A stretch of DNA of 59,251 bases from Anaerolineaceae bacterium (GTDB lineage Bacteria > Chloroflexota > Anaerolineae > Anaerolineales > Villigracilaceae). The stretch covers positions 1 through 59,251 of the forward strand of contig QZIJ01000033.1 in NCBI GenBank assembly GCA_003598975.1, given 5' to 3'. Shown here in pieces: positions 8,858-15,723 of this stretch. The notes below the pieces were generated by a model. The model saw nothing but the letters and a program-made list of their open reading frames with translations. It did no database searches and was not told the DNA's origin. How positions within the stretch are numbered: the first letter of the stretch is position 1; each line of letters starts with the position of its first letter. The translations under genes were made by a program, and so were the position numbers.

Positions 8858-9901
8858 CTAACCGATTTCTATCATCCTCTGCACCGACCGCGCGGCGCGG
8901 ACGCGAATGTCTTCGGGCACTTCGATCACGTAGCGGTTTAGTTTCAGGGCATTGAGCGTATCCTCCATTGTGATCGTGTTCATGTGCGGACAGCGGATCA
9001 TGCACAGGCGCAGCATGTCCTTTTGGGGATTCTCGGCGGCGATGTTGTCTCCCATCGAGCATTCGGTCAACACCAGATATTGCGGCGCCGTGGATTCTTT
9101 GACGTACTTGATCATGGCGTTCGTGCTGCCCGAAAAATCGGACGCAGCGGTCACATCGGGACTGCACTCGGGGTGCGCCAGTACCGCCACATCGGGGAAC
9201 TGTGCGCGCACGGTCTGGATGTCGTTGACGGTGAACTTCTCGTGGACTTCGCAACGTCCGCGCCAGCCGATCATGGTTTTTCCCTCTCCCACTGGGAGAG
9301 GGGCAGGGGTGAGGGCAAGGTCAGGGAAGATAATCTTCCATCCCATCTTGCGCGCCACGTTCCCTGCCAGATACTCGTCGGGCAGGAAGATGACCTTGTC
9401 CGTGTTGAGTGATTGCACCACCGCCATCGCATTGCCCGACGTACAGCAAATGTCGCTCTCGGCTTTCACGTCCGCGTAGGTGTTGACGTAAGTCACGACG
9501 GGCACGCCAGGGAAGAGTGCCTTCAAGTCGCGCACATCCTGCGCGGTGATCGAAGCCGCCAGCGAACAACCCGCTTTCTCTGAAGGCAGGAGCACGGTCT
9601 TGGTTGGGTTCAAAAGTTTGGCGGTCTCTGCCATGAACCTGACGCCGCAGAAGACGATCACATCCTTGTCGGTCTGTGCGGCTTTGCGGCTCAGGTCGAG
9701 CGAGTCGCCCACGAAATCGGGAATGGAGTAGAACAGCGCAGGCTCCATGTAGTTGTGACCGAGGATGACCGCGTTGCGTTCGGCTTTCAGCGCGTTGATC
9801 TCCACGGCGATCTCGGCTTTGATACGCAGTTCCACATCGGGGACAACCTTTTCGAGTTTCGCCCGCATTTTGTCGTACATGGCTTGAACTTGTTGATTCA
9901 T
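8858..9901 (-). CDS. nadA: Quinolinate synthase NadA
   Basis: 347 aa [4Fe-4S] enzyme condensing iminoaspartate with dihydroxyacetone phosphate to quinolinate. The three cluster cysteines are visible in ICCTSGNA, LVLTECSMGDNI and LCMIRCPHMNT. Other family blocks: ILGHNYMEP, FCGVRFMAETAKLLNP, HPECSPDV. Between IIFPD and GRCEVHEKF about 20 extra residues (APLPVGEG and flanks) come from a palindromic repeat read in frame. It lies in order nadC-nadA-nadB on the minus strand. Confidence 0.96.
   Translation of the reverse strand: MNQQVQAMYDKMRAKLEKVVPDVELRIKAEIAVEINALKAERNAVILGHNYMEPALFYSIPDFVGDSLDLSRKAAQTDKDVIVFCGVRFMAETAKLLNPTKTVLLPSEKAGCSLAASITAQDVRDLKALFPGVPVVTYVNTYADVKAESDICCTSGNAMAVVQSLNTDKVIFLPDEYLAGNVARKMGWKIIFPDLALTPAPLPVGEGKTMIGWRGRCEVHEKFTVNDIQTVRAQFPDVAVLAHPECSPDVTAASDFSGSTNAMIKYVKESTAPQYLVLTECSMGDNIAAENPQKDMLRLCMIRCPHMNTITMEDTLNALKLNRYVIEVPEDIRVRAARSVQRMIEIG
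9282..9330. repeat. Palindromic repeat read in frame inside nadA
   Basis: CCCTCTCCCA (9282-9291), one base, then TGGGAGAGGG (9293-9302), followed by a GC-rich flank. The translated strand reads LTPAPLPVGEG, a peptide that commonly marks dispersed repeats read through by ORFs. Confidence 0.8.
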
Positions 9902-9922
9902 TGTTTACCTCTATTTGTTTTC

Positions 9923-10042
9923 GTCATTGCGAGGGCGTACTCGCCCGAAGCAATCTCCTCGTTACACGGGATTGCTTCGTCGCTCATCCTTCGACTGCGC
10001 CGTGAGTACACGGCTCCGCTCAGGACGGCGGCTCGCAATGAC
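9923..10042. repeat. GTCATTGCGAG-type palindromic repeat, copy 1
   Basis: Begins GTCATTGCGAG and ends CTCGCAATGAC, with internal GAAGCAATC / GATTGCTTC arms. It fills the nadC-nadA gap. A second copy of the family lies at 37675-37756. Confidence 0.85.
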
Positions 10043-10046
10043 GGTG

Positions 10047-10898
10047 TCACTTCAAATAATCAAAACTCACATCGAACACTTTGGCGGAGTGCGTCAGTGC
10101 GCCGACGGAGATGAAGTCCACGCCCGTTTCGGCGATTCGGTGGACGGTCTCCAGTGTGACGTTGCCAGAGGCTTCCAGTAGGGACACGACATGTCGTGTC
10201 CCTACCACATCATTGCGAAGGCGAACCGCTTCGGCCATCATTTCCACCGACATGTTGTCGAGCAGGATTCGTTCGACTCCCAGCTTTAGCGCAACGTTAA
10301 CATCCTCCAGCGTTCGGGTCTCGACCTCGATCGCAAGTCCGCTATCGAACGCTCGCGCCCGTCGAACGGCTTCTTCGATCCCGCCCGCGTAGTCAATGTG
10401 ATTGTCCTTGATCAGGATCATGTCGTACAGGCCTATGCGATGATTCCCGCCGCCGCCGAGTTTGACGGCCAGTTTGTCCACGAGGCGTAGACCTGGCGCG
10501 GTCTTGCGCGTGTCGAGGATGACGGCGCGTGTGCCAGCGACCGCGTCCACGAACTGACGCGTCAGCGTGGCAATGCCAGACATCCGCCCGAGGAAGTTGA
10601 GCGCCGTCCGTTCGGCGGTGAGCAGGCTCGAGGTCCGACCAGAGACGAGGGCGAGGACTCCCGTGCGGGCTACGCGTGAACCGTCGGCCAGTTGCGCAGA
10701 GAAGTCCACGGAAGAGTCCAGCAGTTCGTAGGTGGCGCGCGCTACGTCGAGTCCCGCGACGATCCCATCCTGCTTGGCGATGATCTGCCCGCGCATGGTC
10801 GCCTCGGGCGGGACGATGGAGAGGGTGGTCGCGTCACCTGTGCCGATATCTTCTTCGAGGGCGCGTTTGATTGAGTCGAGAATTTCGTTTGGAAGCAT
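10047..10898 (-). CDS. nadC: Nicotinate-nucleotide pyrophosphorylase (quinolinate phosphoribosyltransferase) NadC
   Basis: 283 aa, family-normal length. Converts quinolinate and PRPP to nicotinate mononucleotide. Seen: EDIGTGDATT at the N-terminus, ERTALNFLGRMSGIAT, the active-site block DTRKTAPGLR, KLGGGGNHRIGLYD, IKDNHI, and the C-terminal TGVDFISVGALTHS. About 10 residues before LLEASGNVTLE are encoded by a perfect 28-bp palindrome (10178-10205). A TATAAT ends 6 nt before the ATG, so the message may be leaderless. Confidence 0.96.
   Translation of the reverse strand: MLPNEILDSIKRALEEDIGTGDATTLSIVPPEATMRGQIIAKQDGIVAGLDVARATYELLDSSVDFSAQLADGSRVARTGVLALVSGRTSSLLTAERTALNFLGRMSGIATLTRQFVDAVAGTRAVILDTRKTAPGLRLVDKLAVKLGGGGNHRIGLYDMILIKDNHIDYAGGIEEAVRRARAFDSGLAIEVETRTLEDVNVALKLGVERILLDNMSVEMMAEAVRLRNDVVGTRHVVSLLEASGNVTLETVHRIAETGVDFISVGALTHSAKVFDVSFDYLK
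10178..10205. repeat. Perfect 28-bp palindrome read in frame inside nadC
   Basis: Two 14-nt arms (GTAGGGACACGACA and its exact complement) with no spacer. It encodes VGTRHVVSL just before the LEASG motif of NadC. Confidence 0.9.
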
Positions 10899-10904
10899 GG
10901 CGTG

Positions 10905-10910
10905 ATTATA
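10905..10910 (-). promoter_or_regulatory. -10 box of nadC, probably leaderless
   Basis: TATAAT on the minus strand with only 6 nt (CACGCC) between it and the nadC ATG. The transcription start would fall at or next to the start codon. No clear -35 box or ribosome-binding site was seen. Confidence 0.5.
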
Positions 10911-10914
10911 CCGA

Positions 10915-10942
10915 CAAAAAAGGCCTGACTTGCGTCAGGCCT
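10915..10942 (-). terminator. Rho-independent terminator after the FTR1 gene
   Basis: On the minus strand AGGCCTGAC-GCAA-GTCAGGCCT is followed by TTTTTT. It lies 11 nt past the FTR1 stop and separates it from nadC. Confidence 0.9.
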
Positions 10943-10952
10943 GTAGCGCAAG

Positions 10953-11786
10953 TCATAGACTTGCGTTACTTGTGACAGGTTTGGGTTTGTTCGCCAATCT
11001 CAAGCCGAGGAAGACCGCCGCGAAATACGCGGCGTAGGCCAGCATTTCGGTGAGGGACGGGTTGCCGTTGTACCCGAAGAGGGCTTTGAGCAGCAGGCCG
11101 AAGGTGGAATTTTCGTCCACGATGGCATTGACATCCCAAACGTGCTCGATGACCGCGGGAATCCAGCCGACCTCGTTGAACTCATGCACGCCGTGCGCGA
11201 CGAGGCCAGCCGCGAAGAGGATCAGCAGGAAGCCAGTGACCTGGAAGAAGCGGCGCAGGTCGAGGCGGATGATGGCGGCAAACATTGACCAGCCGAGCAG
11301 GATGGATGTGCCGAGGCCGAGGGTCGCGCCGATGAGGGTTTGGAGCGTGTCGGTGGCGAAGACGGAGGCGGTGAGGAAGAGGGCGAGTTCGATGCCTTCG
11401 CGCAGGATGGCGAGGAACGCCACGAAGAAGACCGCGCGCTTGCCCGTGCCAAATGCCGCTTTGTGGACATCCGCTTCGAGGTCGGATTTGAGCGTGCGGG
11501 CGGTGCGGCTCATCCAGAAGATCATCCAGGTGAGCAGCGCGGCGGCGAGCAGCATGGTGACGCCCTCGAAGATTTGTTCGCCCGCGCCCTCAAACGAGAG
11601 GCCGAGTATGGTGAGCAGGACGCCGCCCAAAATGCTGAGCGCGACCGCGGCGAGCGTCCCCGCCCAGACGGCGAGAATCAACTCCGTGCGGCGCATTTGG
11701 CGCACTGCGCCGAGAACGATGCCGACGATCAGCGCGGCTTCGATGCCTTCGCGGAGGGAGAGCAGGTAACTTGGGAGCATGGGCAC
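10953..11786 (-). CDS. FTR1-family iron permease
   Basis: 277 aa membrane protein with about seven hydrophobic segments. It carries the two REGxE iron-path motifs of the family: REGIEAAL near the N-terminus and REGIELAL near residue 130. Family members (EfeU, yeast Ftr1) import iron with an oxidising or periplasmic partner; no EfeO or EfeB homologue is in the window. It has its own terminator before nadC, so it is probably a separate unit. Iron supply would suit the [4Fe-4S] enzyme NadA encoded downstream, but that link is only inference. Confidence 0.92.
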   Translation of the reverse strand: MPMLPSYLLSLREGIEAALIVGIVLGAVRQMRRTELILAVWAGTLAAVALSILGGVLLTILGLSFEGAGEQIFEGVTMLLAAALLTWMIFWMSRTARTLKSDLEADVHKAAFGTGKRAVFFVAFLAILREGIELALFLTASVFATDTLQTLIGATLGLGTSILLGWSMFAAIIRLDLRRFFQVTGFLLILFAAGLVAHGVHEFNEVGWIPAVIEHVWDVNAIVDENSTFGLLLKALFGYNGNPSLTEMLAYAAYFAAVFLGLRLANKPKPVTSNASL

Positions 11787-11813
11787 CTCGTGGGTGAAAA
11801 GAGTGAGATATAA

Positions 11814-11838
11814 AAATCAGCCTATTTCAGGCTGATTT
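11814..11838. repeat. Hairpin upstream of the FTR1 gene
   Basis: AAATCAGCCT / AGGCTGATTT with a 5-nt loop, 28 nt upstream of the FTR1 start. It may be a terminator for an upstream transcript or an operator. No further gene is seen in 11839-12101. Confidence 0.5.
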
Positions 11839-12101
11839 GTCTTGAAAATTGTATCATGGGGGGTGGGGAGTTGCCAAGATATTTATCACATTTTTCATAG
11901 ATATTCGTCATCACGGATTTGGGACGGGGTGTGAAGTTTGGGACGCGGAGGAACGCGGAAAACGCGGTGCTTCGCGCGCGGATTGTCCTCCCTCGATTCG
12001 CGTTCGCGCGGCGATGGGACCCGCACGGGGATAAATCGCCCGTGCTAACATACGAAGTCCGTTGGACTGATGACGCCAGAACGAAGTCCTGCGCAAAATT
12101 A

Positions 12102-12123
12102 GCCCCGACGTTAACGTCGGGGC
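12102..12123. repeat. Perfect 22-bp palindrome
   Basis: Two 11-nt arms (GCCCCGACGTT and its complement) without spacer, in the repeat-rich stretch 11787-12169 that carries no supported gene. It sits just before the first copy of the GGCGTGACAGCCG repeat. Confidence 0.85.
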
Positions 12124-12130
12124 GGGCATG

Positions 12131-12160
12131 GCGGCGTGACAGCCGCCTTTTGGTTTGAAG
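12131..12160. repeat. GCGGCGTGACAGCCGC repeat, copy 1
   Basis: GCGGCGTGACAGCCGCC followed by TTTTGGTTTGAAG. A nearly identical copy is at 12991-13021, so the DUF4258 pair lies between two direct copies. Confidence 0.8.
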
Positions 12161-12169
12161 CGCAAAGGC

Positions 12170-12385
12170 CTACACAGCCAAGGGGGAGAGTTTGTAGACG
12201 CGGGCCAACCTGGTTGCAGTTGCGAAATCTTTTTGCCGAAGCGCCTCGCGGACGTCATCGAGCTTCATCGCGTCATCCACGGATAGATAGGGAGACCACT
12301 CATCGTCTGTGTAAACCAGTTCCACATCGACTTCGGCAGCGTAGTCGCCGAAATGAATCAATTTGGTCGTCTGTTTTTTTGTCAT
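12170..12385 (-). CDS. Small DUF4258-associated protein (antitoxin-like position)
   Basis: 71 aa, acidic N-terminal half ([20 protein letters not shown]) and a helical C-terminal half with [17 protein letters not shown]. No known domain is assigned with confidence. It overlaps the upstream DUF4258 gene by 4 bp (ATGA), so the two are co-translated. Such short acidic partners of RelE-like proteins are often antitoxins, but antitoxin function here is inferred from layout alone. Confidence 0.65.
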   Translation of the reverse strand: MTKKQTTKLIHFGDYAAEVDVELVYTDDEWSPYLSVDDAMKLDDVREALRQKDFATATRLARVYKLSPLAV

Positions 12386-12705
12386 TTCTTTCTCCTTGTA
12401 AAATCCTCCGACCAGCGACCAGGGTCAGGTCGGTAAGCAGTTACCAATACAGCGGGAAAGGTTGCGTTTTTGGGGATGCCCCAGAGAATGTGAATTGGTT
12501 TGTTTTGGCTATCGTGTTGCAAGACCAATACACAGGGACCCTTGGCGTAATCGGGATACTCTTCGACAACAATCGCTCTTGAAATACCTGCCAACACATC
12601 ACGGACAAGGATATTGTCGTCAGCCATTTCATCGTATCCATGAGCGGAAACCTGGATTTGATTCTCTTCGATAAGTTTGAGAATTTTCTGGAAGATTTCG
12701 CTCAT
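12382..12705 (-). CDS. DUF4258 (RelE/HigB-like fold) protein
   Basis: 107 aa. The N-terminal [10 protein letters not shown]-type block ([16 protein letters not shown]), then the strand region [16 protein letters not shown] and the C-terminal [17 protein letters not shown] are typical of DUF4258, a family related in fold to RelE toxins. The ATG at 12705 is chosen over an upstream GTG because the family begins here and a TATAAT (12713-12718) ends 7 nt before it, suggesting a leaderless message. Co-translated with the 71-aa partner. Confidence 0.78.
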   Translation of the reverse strand: MSEIFQKILKLIEENQIQVSAHGYDEMADDNILVRDVLAGISRAIVVEEYPDYAKGPCVLVLQHDSQNKPIHILWGIPKNATFPAVLVTAYRPDPGRWSEDFTRRKK

Positions 12706-12908
12706 GGCGGGAATTATACATGAAAACAGGGAAGCCCAATCCTTCTCATAGGCTGGTAAATACAAATGGATGCTGGCGAAGGCGTTGAAGGTGACGTTGG
12801 AAGATGTGATCGCGAGAGAAGCGGAATGAAGCCGACCGTCCACGAATACTCTGCGAGTACGATGTGGGACACGAACCTTCGGCGAATTGGCGCGTCCTCA
12901 TTCGTTTA

Positions 12909-12944
12909 CACTTGCACCGCACTGCGTTTGGTGCAGTGCAGGTG
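12909..12944. repeat. 36-bp repeat, exact inverted copy at 18129-18164
   Basis: Starts CACTTGCACCGCACTGC and ends GCAGTGCAGGTG, itself an imperfect palindrome. The copy at 18129-18164 is its exact reverse complement. It lies in the 12706-13040 gap, which otherwise holds only the copy-2 repeat at 12991-13021. Confidence 0.9.
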
Positions 12945-12990
12945 TTCGTGAAAAATTCGTGGACGGTCTCTCCCAGAATGAAATCAAAAA

Positions 12991-13021
12991 GGCGGCGTGA
13001 CAGCCGTCTTTTGGTTTGAAG
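12991..13021. repeat. GGCGGCGTGACAGCCG repeat, copy 2
   Basis: Same element as at 12131-12160 with one or two changes, followed by TTTTGGTTTGAAGG. It lies just past the stop of the zinc-ribbon gene. Confidence 0.8.
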
Positions 13022-13040
13022 GATATGAACAATGATTTTT

Positions 13041-13424
13041 TTATTTAACTCTGCGACGGAATCTTTTTTGGGAATCTCCTACTCCAAATGAACCAATAAA
13101 TTCCCAGCCTTCCGCCACAAGTTGCTTAATGAAGGAATCAAAAGCCGCAAAGCGGGCGGTCGTAATTACCTCTGTTTCTGGTATTGCAAATGTGTACTCC
13201 GATGATTGACCAGCGATATATTGGCCTTGAGGACCAATTGCCCGTGCAATATATTTTGCTGTGCCTTTACTAAATAACGTACCAGGTTTGACATGTACCC
13301 AATCAGTTTCACAAGTTTCCCATTTAATTTCATCTGTTGAAATATTATCTTTTTGTGGGTATCCACATTTTAAACAGAAATTTGCGTCGTCGGGCAATTG
13401 TATTCCACAGTTTCTACAAAACAT
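13041..13424 (-). CDS. Zinc-ribbon protein of unknown function
   Basis: 127 aa. The first 25 residues form a zinc ribbon (CRNCGIQLPDDANFCLKCGY), two CxxC knuckles. The rest (FSKGTAKYIARAIGPQGQYIAGQSS and AAFDSFIKQLVAEGWEFIG) is a predicted alpha/beta domain I do not recognise. GGAG lies about 10 nt before the ATG. The sequence is more AT-rich than the flanking replication genes, so it may be a later arrival. Soluble, no signal peptide. Confidence 0.75.
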   Translation of the reverse strand: MFCRNCGIQLPDDANFCLKCGYPQKDNISTDEIKWETCETDWVHVKPGTLFSKGTAKYIARAIGPQGQYIAGQSSEYTFAIPETEVITTARFAAFDSFIKQLVAEGWEFIGSFGVGDSQKRFRRRVK

Positions 13425-13467
13425 GTTTCATTTGCTCCTTTCCATGTGAACGCATTCCTGTATTCTA

Positions 13468-15006
13468 CTACTTCTCCTTCTTGTGGATAGCCTTCCCCTT
13501 CGACATCCTCCGATATGGCGGCATATCAATGACATGAATTTGCGATTTCGTCGCGTCGAGGATCTTGTTCCACAGCCCAGGGTAATTGACCGCGAACGAG
13601 TCGGGCTTGAGCGTGGATGTGATCACGGTCGGCAAGTGGGCGTAGTAGCGATGGTTGAGGATTTGGTAGAGTTTATCCTCCGCCCAGACGGAACTGGTGC
13701 CGCTCTCTTTCAGGTCGTCGAGGATCAGCATGGGAGTGGTTTTAATTTCGTTGAAGCGGCGATCAAACGAAACGTCCGAAGTGGGGCGGAAGGTTTGGCG
13801 CATATAGTCGAGCAGGTCGGCCACTTCCACGAGCGTGGCCTGGCCGCCCAGGTCAATGCGATAGTTGCCGATGGCCGCCGCGAGGTGGGTCTTGCCGCTG
13901 AACGAACTTCCCAACAGCACAAACCAGCCCTCAGGTTCCTCCGCGAACGCAATCGCCGCGGTGACCGCCTTCCGCAGGGTTTTGAGATCCTCCTGCGTCA
14001 CCTTGACGCGCGTGATCTCCTTATCCTTGACCTTGTTGCCGAAGCGATCCTGTTTCTCGGTGGTGGTGGTCGTCACCGCTTCCTTGCCGAGCTCGTCCTC
14101 GCGCGTCTCGAAATTGCGGAACGTCATCACTTTCATCTCAGGCAGGGACAACATCGAAATGCCAGGGTTGCTCGTCTCGGTGGGACGGCGGTAATCGGGC
14201 GCGACAATGCGCACATGGCGGACGAAATCCTCATCCTGCAAGCGCGAGCGGATGCGGCTCTCGATCTCGTCCAACATGAGATTCGTGGTGATGACCGTTG
14301 GCAGTTTATTGATGTAGCGGTAGTTCATGATCTGGAACAATTTTTCCTGCGCCCAGCCCGTGGCGTTCTGCGTGCCGAAGTCGTCCAGCACCAGCAGGTC
14401 GGCGTTGCGGATCTCCTCGAAGCGCGCCTCGAAGGTTGTTTCGGGGTCGCTGAACGCGAAGCGCAATGAATCAAGCAGGTCAGGCACGGTGATGAACAAC
14501 GTCGGCGTTCCCATTGAAACCGCGAAGTTGGCAATCGCCGCGGCGAGATGGGTCTTGCCGCAACCGTATCCGCCTTCGAGCAACAGCCAGCCCTGCGGGT
14601 TGCGCGCAAAATTATCCGTCAACTCACGTGCGGTTTGCAGACTGGTCGCGTCCTGCGGCGTCATGAACTTGGCGTTCTTGTTTCCCCGCGCGTCAAAATT
14701 CTCGAATGTTAAATGGCTGAGTTGGTCGAGGCGGCTCATCTCGAACAGACGCGTCCGCGCGCCTTCAGCGATGTCCGAGGCGCGGCAGACGCACACTTCC
14801 AGCCGCCCGAATTTCGGGTCGCCCATCGGCACGTCAAAGCGCACGTAGCCCGCGCCGTGGCAATGCGGACAGTTCGGGTCGCCCAGCGTAGAGACGTTGC
14901 GTGCAACGTCTGTACCTGCAACGTCTCTACTCGAGGAATTCAGAGAACTCGCCTTCGGTGTATCGTTCGAAATCTTTGACAGCGTTTTGCTGATTTTTTC
15001 TTTCAT
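13468..15006 (-). CDS. DnaC/IstB-like helicase loader with two AAA+ modules
   Basis: 512 aa, about twice the usual loader length. A cysteine cluster (CPHCHGAGY...CVC, about residues 46-75) comes first, as in DnaC/DnaI-type proteins. Module one has Walker A GGYGCGKTH and Walker B LLVLDDFG plus VITTNL sensor; module two has GSSFSGKTH, MLILDDLKES and VITSTLKP. It follows a DnaD-like gene and dnaB, so it probably loads DnaB at replication forks. The first 40 codons overlap dnaD and contain a palindromic repeat (14888-14930), so the true start may lie downstream. Confidence 0.85.
   Translation of the reverse strand: MKEKISKTLSKISNDTPKASSLNSSSRDVAGTDVARNVSTLGDPNCPHCHGAGYVRFDVPMGDPKFGRLEVCVCRASDIAEGARTRLFEMSRLDQLSHLTFENFDARGNKNAKFMTPQDATSLQTARELTDNFARNPQGWLLLEGGYGCGKTHLAAAIANFAVSMGTPTLFITVPDLLDSLRFAFSDPETTFEARFEEIRNADLLVLDDFGTQNATGWAQEKLFQIMNYRYINKLPTVITTNLMLDEIESRIRSRLQDEDFVRHVRIVAPDYRRPTETSNPGISMLSLPEMKVMTFRNFETREDELGKEAVTTTTTEKQDRFGNKVKDKEITRVKVTQEDLKTLRKAVTAAIAFAEEPEGWFVLLGSSFSGKTHLAAAIGNYRIDLGGQATLVEVADLLDYMRQTFRPTSDVSFDRRFNEIKTTPMLILDDLKESGTSSVWAEDKLYQILNHRYYAHLPTVITSTLKPDSFAVNYPGLWNKILDATKSQIHVIDMPPYRRMSKGKAIHKKEK
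14888..14930. repeat. Palindromic repeat at the dnaD/dnaC-like junction
   Basis: Arms GTAGAGACGTTGC (14888-14900) and GCAACGTCTCTAC (14918-14930), perfect 13-bp complements. The stop codon of the DnaD-like gene (14927-14929 on the minus strand) is formed by this element, and the loader frame also reads through it. Confidence 0.9.
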
Positions 15007-15553
15007 CTTTGCCTTTTTCCTTCCACCGTTTTAAAACCGCTTCCACAAATCTCCAGTGACGCGCATTCTTCGCCACCGCAATTTGAAACGCTTCCTCGAA
15101 CCACGCGCTCGGATATTCCTTCTCGGCCTCGCGCAGCATGTCCGCGATCAGCGGGGTCAGCGCGCCGATGTTCTGCTCATACAACGTGAACACGTTCGAC
15201 CGTTCGACGGGCGGCGCCGACGTCACCTGCGACGGATCGAACTTCCCGCTCTGGATGGCTTCGACCGACGCGCGTCCGCGCGGACTGTTCAGGAAGAAAA
15301 ACTCCCCCGCCTCACTCCTGACCTCGAGCAGGCTCCCGCGCGCCACGGCCTTATCCACGCCCGAGGCGAACTCGCCAAAGTCCGCGCGCCGCAAAAAGCG
15401 GACATGTCCCTCCATGTGCTCGATCCGCCAAATGGCGTGCAACGTCGCCCTCAACTCGTCCGCGTCTTCGATTTGACTCAACAACTCGCGGAAGAACGTG
15501 TCAGGGACGGATGTGAATGTTTCGGAGGAGGTAAAGCCGTTGAAAGTGGGCAT
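14927..15553 (-). CDS. DnaD/DnaB2-like replication initiation protein
   Basis: 208 aa from the ATG at 15553. The C-terminal half is a DnaD domain: FTLYEQNIGALTPLIADML, then YPSAWFEEAFQIAVAKNARHWRFVEAVLKRW, the family signature. The N-terminal half (VPDTFFRELLSQIEDADEL) resembles the winged-helix DDBH1 part. DnaD proteins help recruit DnaB helicase and its loader; both are encoded alongside. The reading frame ends inside a palindromic repeat, so a few C-terminal residues and the stop derive from that insertion. Confidence 0.87.
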   Translation of the reverse strand: MPTFNGFTSSETFTSVPDTFFRELLSQIEDADELRATLHAIWRIEHMEGHVRFLRRADFGEFASGVDKAVARGSLLEVRSEAGEFFFLNSPRGRASVEAIQSGKFDPSQVTSAPPVERSNVFTLYEQNIGALTPLIADMLREAEKEYPSAWFEEAFQIAVAKNARHWRFVEAVLKRWKEKGKDERKNQQNAVKDFERYTEGEFSEFLE

Positions 15554-15720
15554 AATTCTTTGTACACGGATTTCATGGATTGGACGGACAAACACGGCTT
15601 TTCTTTGGGCTTTTCTCAGACTGCAAAATCTCCAGATTTTGCACGGAAGTCTGGAAACTTCCGACTCCGAAACAAAAAACTTCCGTGTAAATCCGCCAAA
15701 TCCGCGTAATCCATGTACCG
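15554..15720. repeat. Long imperfect inverted repeat between dnaB and dnaD
   Basis: The ends resemble one another in inverted orientation (TACACGGATTTCATGGATT against AATCCGCGTAATCCATGTA), with inner copies of AAAATCT / AGATTTT and GGAAGT / ACTTCC. The block fills the gap and looks like a dispersed palindromic element, not a gene. Confidence 0.7.
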
Positions 15721-15723
15721 TAT

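Noticed and set aside
11911-12258. 115-aa minus-strand open frame in the repeat region
   Set aside because: It overlaps the small DUF4258 partner gene and repeats, has no start signal, and its composition is Pro/Arg-rich.
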